Source of the DNA: Hirudo medicinalis
Taxonomy: Eukaryota; Annelida; Clitellata; Hirudinida; Hirudinidae
Assembly (NCBI GenBank): GCA_011800805.1
Contig: MPNW01000018.1
Coordinates: 144,772 to 208,771, forward strand
Length of the DNA: 64,000 nucleotides
Reading direction: 5' to 3'
Position numbers and translations under genes: made by a program. This document shows positions 1-20,780 of the stretch, piece after piece. The notes under the pieces are model-generated. The model did no database searches. It had not been told where the DNA came from and worked only from the letters and a program-made list of their open reading frames with translations. Every line of letters starts with the position of its first letter. Position 1 is the first letter of the stretch.

Positions 1-1017
1 TTTAATAAGTCACTGAATAGATGTTAATAGGATAAAACATGTGGCAATGCTTACTGTTTTACCTGATTTATATCAACCCCTTCGAATTTATTTACTTTAA
101 ATTATTCCAGCTAAAGTATCTCATATTTGTGATGATGGCATACTTTTGTAGGTTGATTAAAATAAGTGGTATTGTTCGTAACATATTTGCACAAGGATTT
201 ATGAATCAAATAAGGTTGTCTGAATTTTGTGCCCTTAGTGACACTCGGGTCGGAACTTAAGAGTAAATTATGACTCCAAAGGTTGACTCAGTTAAACTTG
301 CGCTTACCGCTGTAGATGTAAGTTAGTGTTTTACTGCATTAACCAGAAGCCTGCTTTTATTATCTAGTGTTGTTACAAAGTCTTAAACATTTGTAAATCG
401 TGTATTGCAAAATTATTGCTGACAATTATCTAATATTGTATTCTTTTAACATTACTTATCAACTCCACTTTTAGAGGCCTTTGTTTCTGATTTAATTTGC
501 AGACTGTGACAGTCATGCACACAAGTGGATAAACTCTTCAGCTTTTTCTTAAGGCAATAGTCTGTAATTTTCAGGATGCCAGCGATTTCCAGAGATTTGC
601 CTTGAAATATAGTGCAATTAGATCTATTATTAGTGGTGTATTATAAGTTGCCTTCGCCAAGCATCTTGTAAGTAGTTTACGTGTTATTCCTCGAGCTTGT
701 GCTGGATTGCTTGTTTTTATAGTTTGATGGTAATTTCATTGAGAAATTTGTTCTAGAGGTCATTGACCGTTATTTGTTGCAAGTAAATAGATTGGAAATG
801 TCAAAGTTTGGAGCATTTACTGGAATGTTTGAGAAACCAATTCCACTTTTTTTTTATTGTATTTCAAGTTCGGTTGTGATTTAATTTGAAACATTTTAGG
901 GTTTAGTCACTGCGTTGTAAAGTGAGGGTAATAATGAATGAGAAGTGGATTCACTGGGCAGCTTTGTACTGTGCATCATTTGCAAAGCTAGTTTTGATTA
1001 ACACAATTAAGCGTTGT
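1..1017. other. No gene recognised
   Basis: I see no convincing exon or RNA gene here. It lies downstream of the stop codon of the receptor kinase on the minus strand and probably includes its 3' UTR. Confidence 0.4.
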
Positions 1018-10410
<9,393 letters not shown>

Positions 10411-10439
10411 GAGTTTTTATATTTAAAGAATTTCATTTA

Positions 10440-12303
10440 ATTGATTAGATTTAATTTATAAATATTTTTCAGTTATTTATTATTCGCTTTAAAGTTTAAA
10501 CTCATGGTCTTCAAAGGATAAATTATATACTGTTACGAAATATAAGTTTCCCTTACCTGCAATGCACTCATCACTTTTCATGAACCATCACAAAAGTTCA
10601 TTAAGGAAATATATGGGAATGAGAATAGTTTTTGGTCTCATTAAAATATCACCACTGTTTGTTTCACTAATTTTTTTATTTTTTATTTTCTGAACCAAAT
10701 TCAAATAGTTTCACTATTGTATTGCCGAGGGCAGTTGCCTACTTTTGAAAGTTTATAATAATATCAATGTCAAAGGCAACAAAATATTTCTGGTAAAATT
10801 ACAATATTAATACTGCATTTACGATTACTGTAAACATCGCATTGAACATTGAGCATGCAGACGCGGGCCATTCAGCCATGCATTAAAGTAATGAAAATAA
10901 CTTACAATTCTTTATCGGTAGATTGTAATCTTTTCCTGAAGTAGTAATCCATATGAAGCACTCCAAATAAATGATTGCAATCGTTTTTGAGATGACAGAA
11001 CCAAGACATTTCATCTTTATTGTAAATTGTATTTTTTCAAACTATTCAAAAGGTGACATAATTATTAATGTGATTTATGCGAAACAAGATTTGAAGTTCT
11101 TTAAAGGCATCAACCTGTTTAGGATTAATTTTGCATATTTGCAGCAAAACTAATTATTGTTTCAAATTGTTGATTAGTTTTATTGTTGAAAGCATATATA
11201 CACTGAACAATAACATGAATGAAGATAATGTCTTCTAAAGACTTTAAAAAATATGTAATTTCCGGGATTTTTCCGGGATGTAGATAGTACACACTCAAAA
11301 ACAGTAAACAACCAAATGAAGTCTACGCTGACTTTTTAGACTTTATGTTCAATAAAAGCGAAATATCTCTGGCATAACATCTACCAAATCCTACGACTGA
11401 AAACTAAGTTTATTCGACCCGTGCCAAAGCTTAAAATACTTTCATTAACGCTTTCAGTTGGATCCTACTGGCTGCGAACACTCTACTTACGGCTTTCAAA
11501 TTCTCTGCACTGGATAATAAGAAGGAGGAGTTAAAATTAAATATAAACGAAGGTAAATTTATTCCTGTGAATAATGGGAAAGCCTGTTAACAAAAATATT
11601 CAATTTATTAAGAAACGTTCGTTGAAATTTGTTCTCATCTTTCCTCCACAGTTAATCTACTGCCGCGAGAAAATCTATCAATAGCAAATTCTTCTTCCGT
11701 GGAAAATTATTGTTATTTAGTTATTATATTACACATTCCTAGTTGTGCAGGAGGTTGTGCAATTACTTGTAAAAAAATTAATGAAATGTAAAAAAGTGGG
11801 ATCTAGAAAAGATGGCATCTTGAAATCACTTTCTTATTTGTAATTAGAAGTGATTTCTGTGATTACAGAATCTTTATTTCATTGAGATTTTTAAAACGTT
11901 ATGCAAATTTGTGTTTGTATTAAATCATGCACACTTATGAGCCGGTCGTTTTTGGCTCAATTTTAATTCATTTAATCCGAAAACGCTCCCAGACATTGTT
12001 TTATTTTAAATTTGAGAGTTTCTTTATAATTATTAAAAATAATTGATAAACTTAAAATTGCATTATTTATTTAAACTTATTAAAATGTACAATTTAAATA
12101 AATTTAGAATATCACTTTTAATGAATTGTTCTTCGCGGTTTCTTCGATATGCCCATGGTATTTTGCAATAGTTTTTGTGTTTTGCCGAAGTTTTGTGCCT
12201 TGTAGAGCGAAGCCACTATATGTTTGGCATAATTGAGCTGTTCAATTAATCCCAAACAACTAAATACAGAACGGCAAACATATGTTTAAGAAATTCAATT
12301 GGT
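10440..12303. other. Intergenic, no gene recognised
   Basis: This stretch separates the 5' end of the receptor (minus) from the JARID2-like start codon (plus). It should contain the missing receptor leader exon and both promoters, but I could not identify either. It is AT-rich with scattered short open frames and no clear repeat. Confidence 0.35.
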
Positions 12304-15300
12304 ATGAAACATTTTAGCGCTCACTCTTCTAGACTATGTAAAGTAATTTGTAATGATTCCAACAACGACGGAGCATCAAGTACGTTGCAAATCACAAGTG
12401 GAGATGAATCAACAGCTTCCAGCGAAGAGCAAACAGACATTTTGGATTTTTTTGTGAAGGATAAGGATTGTGCTGTTGCAGAAACTTCAGTAATCAATTT
12501 GTCAGATGACGAAGATGTAATCGAAAAAGATTCACAAAAAAAAGGTGTTATGACTAACAATAGCAATTTTACAGCCAGAAGAAGAGGAAGACCTCGTAAA
12601 AACTCTGTGTCAAACAGAAATTTGATGGTCAATAATAATAAAAACCATTCTCCTGCGACCAACTGTTGTGAATCCAACAATTTTGGTCGAACAAAACCAA
12701 ATTACAAAGCTCAGTTACAAAATTTAAATCTCACAACAACTAGGTCGTTAAACTGTGCCATAAAATTTGGGGAACCTATTGGTATACCAAAGAGAACAGA
12801 AAATAACGAAAAAGGTTTAAAAAGAGATCGTGATCAGGATACTAATGTTGCTGTTCTGAACAGACCAAAACGTACCGCATACCAGAAGCTGAACACGTCT
12901 TGCAGTACCGATGAGGAGGTATAAAATGATTTCCCAGATTTGTGTTGATTGATATTCCATGTGAAATTTTTCTTGAAATTATATAAAGAGATTTTTGCTT
13001 AGTGGCTTATAAATTCCACGAGCACTGTTAGGAGACACATAGTAAATTATTTTGTTTAGTTATGTTACTTAATAGCAGCAGATGATTATACATCTATTTT
13101 ACTTTATCTTTGGAGCCAAACTTATTCACATATTTGTTTCACAGCAAGGAAATATTGTGAGATTTTTTTTGATACTTGTATTCTGGTCCTGCATTGCTTT
13201 GTTACATCTAACAGTTAATTAGGTGTAATTAGGATCATTGCCAAAGCTTTTAAGTTGTCTTCTATTAGGAACATTAGTTCTTTGCTTTTTAAGAGGTCTC
13301 GAAGTTCTGTTTGAACATAGGTCACTATAATCAAATACTGATTCATTATCATTTGCTTAATTCATGCAAATTGCTTTTCAGAATGTGGACATGTCTTGGC
13401 AGGAGATGAGGGACCTTGAGAAGGCATTGGCAGCTTCCCTCAAAAATAAAAGCAGTTCATTGGACTCAAAGTAAACATTTTGTGGATCTATTAATCATTT
13501 ATCAGAAATTGTGTTAAATCACTGACTAATCTGTTTAATTTACTTGTGAGTAGAATTAGATTTATTGTAATGTTTTTATAAATCATGATTGATGAGCAAC
13601 ACATCTGTTACATCTAATAATTTTTTAATGAAGTTTATGATTTCACATCTGTGTTTACATGCAATTTTATTGTCAAATTTAACTTACCACAGTAGTGGTG
13701 ATGTTCTGGCACAGAGAAAGTTTGTGCAGGCTGTAAGTCTTCCCAAGAAGAGAGGAAGAAAACGAAAGGAACCCAGTAACATCCTGGTATGTGAGAAAGC
13801 ATACACTGAAGATTTTATCAATTTCCTATGTGTTCGATGTGAGTCCAAGTGTTCTGATGTCTTTGAATTGAATTTTGAAGTTTTTAATTATGGAGCTCTG
13901 CAATAGCTTATAAATACAGTGCAATAGCTTACAAATACAGTGCAATAGCTACAAATACAGTGCAATAGCTTACAAATATCAAATTTGTAAAAGGTTACAC
14001 ATTTATTTTATGCATAAGTCCTAAAATATTGTACTGATTAAAACCAAATTTGGATTTAATATGTATATTCTGATGTCACACATGTGTGCCAAATTAATTT
14101 TGAATGAACAAATGATGCTTGCAAATTCATTGTAACATCATATTTTGTAACCTTGGAAAAAGGTTACAAACACTTTGGATAAATTCCATTTATGGACAAA
14201 TAATTTAATTTTCAAAATCATTCAAACAATATTTTTAATGTTTAATAACATGTTCCTTAACATTTAAAATATTACATACATATGTTTCATAGATTTAGTA
14301 ATTGTCTTGAACTAGTTATTTTCTAGGTCATTCCATGCCTTCATTATGGCCTCTTCCAGCTCTCCTTATTAAAAAAATATGCCTTTCAATCTCCATTTAT
14401 TTCATTGGGAATCATTCCTAAAAACATTTTCAATATTATATAGGATATTGTTGATCGGCTCATAACCATGATTTCTCATAGCTGGAAAATGTTCCTGTAC
14501 AACTTGGAGATATTTACAGACATCTTATCCGGCTAAAACATAAAGTTATCACCATATTTATTCTTTGCAAATCGAGACAAGAACCTTTGCAATGTTTCAG
14601 CATAGTTTGAAAAATGTTTGTCTTCCTTTTAGAGAGGCTAAAGTCACCATGTGTTTTGAAGAAATTCCACCATGGACTGCAAGCATGCTTCCTCCTTGCT
14701 GTCTGCTAAAATTCGATTTATTTTTCTCATTTAGGTTTTGGAAATAGTATTGGTATCAGTCACTTCCACATTAAAATATTTTTGTTCAAAATATGTGAAA
14801 TTGACCATTTCATTGGCACTCATCACGTACACTTTTTCATGATCTATTTTTATATTTCAAGGACTTACTTTGTCTCTCATAATTAAATATTAAACCATTA
14901 TTCAAGTAGTTGCAGACAATCTACTTGCCTATACCAAATTTCAAGCTTATTATAATTTGATTTGCTGAAATATTTTCCTTGAAAGCTTCAGTATTTTTTG
15001 AATTTATGGTGTGAGGTTTTCCAAGCATATATTTCACTCCTTAGCATTTTAAATCTTGTAAAAATGTAGAATCCCCATGAACATTTATATTTTATTTTAA
15101 GAAGGAAAATTTATGTGTTGAAGGCTGAAATTTTCACCTTTTTGTTCAGCTGACATTCCAGCTGCTCCCATCCATGCTAAAAATAATATGTACTAAAATA
15201 TTAAACCAAAATCCTATTGATATAATTTTGCAGGGCAAGTATTATAATGTGGTACTTTTGAAGAAGCTTGTAAAATTTGTTAATGGATANNNNNNNNNNN

Positions 15301-16300
15301 NNNNNNNNNNNNNNNNNNNNNNNNNNNNNNNNNNNNNNNNNNNNNNNNNNNNNNNNNNNNNNNNNNNNNNNNNNNNNNNNNNNNNNNNNNNNNNNNNNNN
15401 NNNNNNNNNNNNNNNNNNNNNNNNNNNNNNNNNNNNNNNNNNNNNNNNNNNNNNNNNNNNNNNNNNNNNNNNNNNNNNNNNNNNNNNNNNNNNNNNNNNN
15501 NNNNNNNNNNNNNNNNNNNNNNNNNNNNNNNNNNNNNNNNNNNNNNNNNNNNNNNNNNNNNNNNNNNNNNNNNNNNNNNNNNNNNNNNNNNNNNNNNNNN
15601 NNNNNNNNNNNNNNNNNNNNNNNNNNATGCTAAAAATAATATGTACTAAAATATTAAACCAAAATCCTATTGATATAATTTTGCAGGGCAAGTATTATAA
15701 TGTGGTACTTTTGAAGAAGCTTGTAAAATTTGTTAATGGATATATTATCGGAAATTGTAAAGTGTTTGTGACCTTTTTCCACGGCCTAATTAGGACGTTG
15801 AATTTGCAAGCATTAATTCAAAAAGAAATTTGGCACAAGTATGTGTCATCAAATTGTAAATACAAATTCCAAATTTGGTTTCGATTGATTCAATAATTTA
15901 GGAATTGTGCTAAAATAGAGGGGTGTTTGTAATCTTTTTACATGCACTGCATTTGTAACTAATGTGTTGAGGAATTCATTTATTGAGCCTGAAATGGAGT
16001 GATTTCAGAACTTCCATCACATGATCACGAAATTATTAAGCCTTGCTGTAAATATAGCAGTTTCAATTGACTAATTTTGGGTTAAATCATTACATCAAAT
16101 AGCATTATTTTAGATAACTACCTCAACATATTTTTGATCAATTTGTGATTTTTCGGTTGAAACTCACTAATTTGCAATCAACAGCTTCCATTGGAAAACC
16201 TTCCTTGCCAACATCTAAGGATCTCCTTATGAATTCCGTCTTCAATGGATTGCTGCCAAATGTGGACAACTTTTACATCGACAAAACCAGCAGCTCTTAG
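12304..16300 (+). CDS. JARID2: JARID2 N-terminal region (Polycomb PRC2 cofactor), apparently truncated
   Basis: JARID2 is a PRC2 subunit that reads ubiquitylated H2A and activates EZH2. Exons: 12304-12918, 13382-13470, 13693-13838 and a phase-compatible 16185-16300 ending in TAG; the model gives 321 residues. Signatures in the vertebrate JARID2 order are PKRTAYQK, a UIM-like LEKALAASL (217-225), AQRKF with the lysine at 244 (the site matching the EZH2-methylated K116), a basic KKRGRKRK and TEDFINFLCVR (the PRC2-contacting stretch). Exon 1 adds about 190 residues absent from human JARID2, with a PIP-box-like QTDILDFF (43-50), a SUMO-interacting VINLSDDED (63-71) and an AT hook RRRGRPRKN (92-100). 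No ARID, JmjN, JmjC or zinc-finger exon was seen. The last exon is less certain than the first three, and an N gap lies in intron 3. Confidence 0.75.
13901..13978. repeat. Short tandem repeat, about 21-base unit, four copies
   Basis: Four near-perfect copies of CAATAGCTTACAAATACAGTG lie head to tail, one of them a base shorter. They lie in the intron just after the third JARID2 exon (donor at 13839). Confidence 0.85.
15174..15289. repeat. 116-base sequence duplicated on both sides of the N gap
   Basis: Bases 15174-15289 are identical to 15627-15742, directly flanking the unknown bases. This is the usual sign of a gap whose two contig ends actually overlap, so the true gap may be absent. Confidence 0.9.
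15290..15626. other. Assembly gap (337 N)
   Basis: A continuous run of undetermined bases inside the third intron of the JARID2-like gene. Confidence 0.99.
15627..15742. repeat. Second copy of the gap-flanking 116-base duplication
   Basis: Exact repeat of 15174-15289 immediately after the N run; probably an assembly overlap rather than a biological repeat. Confidence 0.9.
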
Positions 16301-16677
16301 GACAGAAAAAAACAGAAGCAGTTTCAACCACGTTGACCAGCAGCTAAAGAAATGTTGATTTTAGCAAATAAGCATTATAATTATGTTTGCCATGAATTAG
16401 CCAGGAAATAGGGTGATAAAGCCTTATTCCTTCAAAGAATGCTGCTCGTCACAAACTTTTCAGGGTATTTCTTTTTCTAGTTTATTTTCTTTGAAAGACT
16501 TGTTCATAAAATTTTTGACTTTTCAGTTAATTGAAGTTCTTGGGCTCAATGAATTTTTTATTTTTTGAGAAGTAGTATTTCTATATTTAGTAAATATTCT
16601 CATTGTTCAGTGAAAAAAATTCAAAACATGGGACTGCAATTATTTTCTTTGTAAATAATTTAATACAAAACTGCTCA

Positions 16678-16850
16678 ATGGAAATGCTCAATGGTTGTGA
16701 GGTTCACCAAGCAAGCCATGTGACATGTCCACATCTGCGCCAAATATTAAAAAAGAAAACATTATTTGGCAAAAGCCTCAGCAAGTTCGTGAGGTGTGAA
16801 ATAAATAATTGCAAACACTGTCGCGACAATGGTCAGACTTTCGATTGTGC
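16678..16850 (+). CDS. Possible ZnF-UBP exon (deubiquitinase-like fragment)
   Basis: The open frame from the ATG at 16678 contains VTCPHLRQIL, then about 25 residues later CEINNCKHC. A Cys-x-His pair followed by a Cys-x2-Cys is how the zinc-finger UBP domain of USP3, USP16, USP33 and USP45 begins. The expected continuation (W-x-C-L-x-C ... CGR ... HA) was not found downstream. It may be a first exon whose partner lies elsewhere, a pseudogene fragment, or a chance match. Confidence 0.27.
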
Positions 16851-16951
16851 CGTAAACTGCTACTGCGTTTGGACGTCAACATTCATGTTCATATCTTGAA
16901 CTTCAAGAAATTAAAAGTTGAGCATGGTAGGATTGCCGGTATTATATCGAT

Positions 16952-16969
16952 AAAATATCGCGATATTTT
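16952..16969. repeat. 18-base perfect palindrome
   Basis: AAAATATCGCGATATTTT reads the same on both strands and is preceded by a second small palindrome, TATCGATA. Such sequence occurs at ends of some DNA transposons, but no partner end was identified. Confidence 0.7.
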
Positions 16970-17479
16970 GTTGTTTTAATGTTTTATTTATGTTACGGTA
17001 CTTAATAAATGCAGCTATGAGACTAAGATCAAGTTGTAATGCGCGTGCGAGCTTTGTGAGAATAATGGCGATAGAATCAATTCAAAACGGAAATATTTAT
17101 AAGCATTTAATGATTCATCGTCGGAGGAGTGCTATTTATATGTAAATGTAATGAAATCAGTGGGATTCTTATGTGGCAGCTGGATGAGAAACTAGAGATC
17201 AACTTAAATTTGCGTCATCCTTCTCTGCAAAAGAAGAATCCTATTTACCCTCAGAAATAAAGTTATATTTTATTTATATCTGAGTTAGTTGAGTAGTGTC
17301 CCTAATGAATAACATTTGTAGCGACAGCAGATGCAAGATGTCCAACACCCATCTTCATAAACTTCTTGCGTTGAGTTTTGCACACAAGTTCTACCGAATA
17401 AACCTTGGATTATTCTTGTGTGTTTGTTTCTTATAAGAAAGTAATTACAAAAAATGATGTTATCTTCATACATATCTTC

Positions 17480-19377
17480 ATAGTAGCATACACATACCTA
17501 ACTTAAGGAATTGGATTGCTTTCAATATTAGCAAAATTTAAAAAGTTGAAAGCAAGTAGACGACAAATTGCCATTAGATATCAATTTCTCTCTAGATTTG
17601 TGTTTAATTATACGATTTTGTTGTCATGGTAACGTAACCATCAACGTCGAAATCACTGTTGTTTTTTTTTTAATCACTTCATATTATTTTACGTGTTTTC
17701 TATTTATTAGTTTTTATTATATGTTATTTCAAGAGGTTCATGTTACTCCACAATTTGTGTCCAACTTACAGTCACACACAACTTCACAAAAATCTTCTGG
17801 TTCATTGTTCCTGTTTTACAAAGTCAGTAATGTGACTCGTTTCAATGGTTTGCGCTTTATAAACAGACAAACCCAAAATAGACAAAAACAATTACTTTTT
17901 AGATTTTATTTTCAACCTAAATCACTCAAAAATGCTGTCAGTGATCTCCAGGTATCTTTTCAAAATATACTATATACGGAACATTTCTTGGCAATAAAAT
18001 CCATCACGAAATATTTTGGGACCTGAACTCTTCGCGCTTAACGATTAAAAGTTGCTAAAATAAGCCAGTAGATGATCGGCTGAATCGATTCGAGCTTATA
18101 AATGAGTTTAAAACTTGGAAGGTGGTTTCGGAATATAATAATGACTTTAGTAACAGAAACAACTTAACTTTAACTTTACAAAAAAATTATCTATAAGTTG
18201 AGCGTAAGTTTATTATTATTCAAGTCTAATTAATTGGTTTAATAAAACGTTTATAAAAAGAAAATGAAACAAAAAATGAAAAAGCTTTAATAACCCCTAA
18301 TGTATAATATCGTTAAGTAGTAACTTCAAGGAAGTGAAGTATCTTATGGTAGTGGAAAACACACACACAGTCACACTCATTTATTCTCGAAATAAAGGTT
18401 CCAACTTGTTACAGTGGTAAAGATAGTCCAAATCATCATAGTCATGTAACGGGATTTAATCAAATAAATAAAGTGGTAAAGATCTATCACGTTAATATGA
18501 GGGTCTGGGATCTCGTTTTAAGAGCATCATACGAGTCACCTAAATAATCTCCAAGAATAATACAACCTAATGTAACGTACCGCACGATTACAAACATCAC
18601 TGAAAAAATGCTGAACCTCCCACAACATATTTTAGGCAGTGTGAGCATTATCCACAGTTTTGAGCTTATTTGTTTATTTGTTGAACAAAAGATAGATCCA
18701 TTTTTGACTAGGACCTAGCAAAGTATCCTTATTATATTTTGTAAGTAATATCAACAGGGCTTGGACTTTAGCCAGCTCTAAGAAAGGAGAGGAGAATCAG
18801 GAATAACATTATGAATAACTTTATGATGTCTTACATGGGGTATGCTGAATAAATGTGACAAAATGTCATCAGTTAATTTCTTGACATTTTTATTGACAAC
18901 AACTCAATGCATTTGAAAGCTCTAAACTAGATTGATTCATCAATAAAATCAATGCTTGCTTAGCCATATTTATTCAGAATGGTACATCCAATGGATTGAG
19001 TTGTAACTATTATTAAATACATCACAATATGTTGAGGTTTTTTTTTAAAGTTTATTCTTGGAAAAGTTACACTTTTCAATGTTAGATTAAAAAAAAGAAT
19101 CACATCAGCACTGACAAACCCTTAATTTAATAAACATTCAGTAACATGTAATCTAACATTTCAAAAATGATCTACATTCACATCGGTCTACAGGTCTGTA
19201 GTCTGTAAGGAAATAATGCATTGGAGAAACATTGCAATGTTTTAATAATATTAGCATTAGTAACATTCTCTAGTTCATTTAGTTTGAATACAATCCTAAA
19301 AGTAACTTTAAAAACAATCTGTCATGTGTAAACAAAGCAAAATAAACACTACAAATGAAAAAACAAGGAATACTCAG
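17480..19377. other. Intergenic, nothing recognised
   Basis: AT-rich, with a long plus-strand open frame at 17568-18026 that lacks family motifs, splice context or codon regularity. I call no gene here. Confidence 0.4.
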
Positions 19378-20337
19378 TTACTCGGCAAACAAATTTTTGA
19401 ACGCTACATCATTCATGTCACAAAACCTTTTACTTACACCTGGACACAAATTATCAGAACAATCATAACTGTTGGTTACATCGTAAAGCAATTTGGGATT
19501 TTCTCTTCTCTTTTCAAATTGTGCAACACTTTCCACACAGCAATTGCTAACATCTTTCAAAGCTTGTTTTGGTCTTTTTGAATGAACAAACAATCTTTTC
19601 TGCTGTCCATTTTGATCATAATATGTTTTGTTCAAATATTCTGTCTTGTTATAGAAGCCAAATAAGTCATAATTCTCGGAACACTTCACTACAGACAAAG
19701 TTGAAGTCCTAAATTTTTTGTTTAACTGTCTTCTGCTGCCAAAAGATGGCACTTGGTCATTTCTTTGAAAGTGCATATTTTCATAAACAAGGTAGTCCAG
19801 ATCTATCTTTGAAGTCAGTGGACTCAAATAAGTATTGGAAGCCATATTGCGATTAGATGAAGTTTGTTTGCATGGCATGCTGGGCATTTCATCCATGCTA
19901 AAGCATGGGTTGCTATGGACCAAGATGTTGTCAGTAATAATTTTGTTAATGGCATTTTCAAGGTCTGCAGCTTTGTTATGAATAACAACATCTTGATCTT
20001 TGGAAAAACTGGCCTGAATATTTCCCAAATCAATGTTCCCAACATAGCTTGATGTTTTAGGAAGAGAGGATTTTTTTGCTCCCCAGGTGGGACAAACAAG
20101 GCAACCCCCAAAAAATGCTGCACTGATGATCAAGAAGCAAGCAACCACAATTGTGATGCCATTAACAACTGACGAAGATTCAAACACATTTTCTCCTCTC
20201 TTTAACTCTGAATGTTCTTTAGCTGTTGATCCGATAATTTTACGAGAACCAGCCTCACCGTGAAGAAAGTTATCGTTCGAATTGATAAAACAGACAAAAC
20301 TAAACAATAAAACGACAATGATTACACGGGCTAACAT
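19378..20337 (-). CDS. Unidentified single-pass membrane protein, 319 residues
   Basis: A single open frame from the ATG at 20337. Residues 1-20 (MLARVIIVVLLFSFVCFINS) look like a cleavable signal peptide. Residues about 57-83 form one hydrophobic helix ending in Cys-rich GGCLVCPTW, so the predicted topology is type I with a short ectodomain and a tail of about 235 residues. The tail is rich in Ser, Asn and Tyr and holds YENM at 185-188, the YxxM form that binds PI3-kinase p85 when phosphorylated. No known family is recognised. A perfect donor (GTAAGT) occurs within the last 25 codons, so the true C-terminus may come from a further exon. The length and clean signal/TM architecture make a real gene likely. 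Confidence 0.7.
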   Translation of the reverse strand: MLARVIIVVLLFSFVCFINSNDNFLHGEAGSRKIIGSTAKEHSELKRGENVFESSSVVNGITIVVACFLIISAAFFGGCLVCPTWGAKKSSLPKTSSYVGNIDLGNIQASFSKDQDVVIHNKAADLENAINKIITDNILVHSNPCFSMDEMPSMPCKQTSSNRNMASNTYLSPLTSKIDLDYLVYENMHFQRNDQVPSFGSRRQLNKKFRTSTLSVVKCSENYDLFGFYNKTEYLNKTYYDQNGQQKRLFVHSKRPKQALKDVSNCCVESVAQFEKRRENPKLLYDVTNSYDCSDNLCPGVSKRFCDMNDVAFKNLFAE

Positions 20338-20458
20338 CGCAAACTAAAGTCGAAATTGTGATAGTTAATTAGGAAACAAATTCAAATAAATTGGTTTTTA
20401 ATTTATTTTCATGCATGCACTTTGTTCCCACTTAATTCAAACCAGTGAAAGTTTCCGG

Positions 20459-20466
20459 TATAAATA
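20459..20466 (+). promoter_or_regulatory. Candidate TATA box
   Basis: TATAAATA sits about 120 bases upstream of the divergent membrane-protein start. A consensus splice donor (CAG/GTGAGAG, about 20511) follows about 45 bases downstream. This would fit a small plus-strand transcript head-to-head with the minus-strand gene. Confidence 0.35.
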
Positions 20467-20780
20467 ACCCGCCAACAGCCATAAGCATTCGAGGTAACAT
20501 CAGGTGAGAGTGCCGTTCGTTTAAAATTTTAATTCAAACTCAGTCCTTGAAATATTTCATTTTATCCCTTCAGGTAATGCTAAAATATAAAATTTATTGA
20601 TTTATCATGATCAATCTCTAAGCTTAAACTGTAATTAATAATTTCTGGTTTTCATATTTAACTATTATTTATTAAAGTTTATTCCTCTATTATAATAATA
20701 CTTTTGTGACTTATTAATTCAAAATCATCTTACTAACATAAGCTCTATTCAATCCTTTCTATTATAATATTTTTACCCAG

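Noticed and set aside
12321..12680. 119-codon minus-strand frame
   Set aside because: It is the antisense of JARID2 exon 1; the leucine-rich composition comes from reverse-reading Ser/Asn/Lys codons.
15174..15896. Plus-strand frame running through the N gap
   Set aside because: It is produced by translating Ns and a duplicated gap flank; no motif or codon regularity.
17568..18026. 152-codon plus-strand frame
   Set aside because: Mostly Phe/Tyr/Leu from AT-rich DNA, no start context, no splice signals and no similarity I can recognise.
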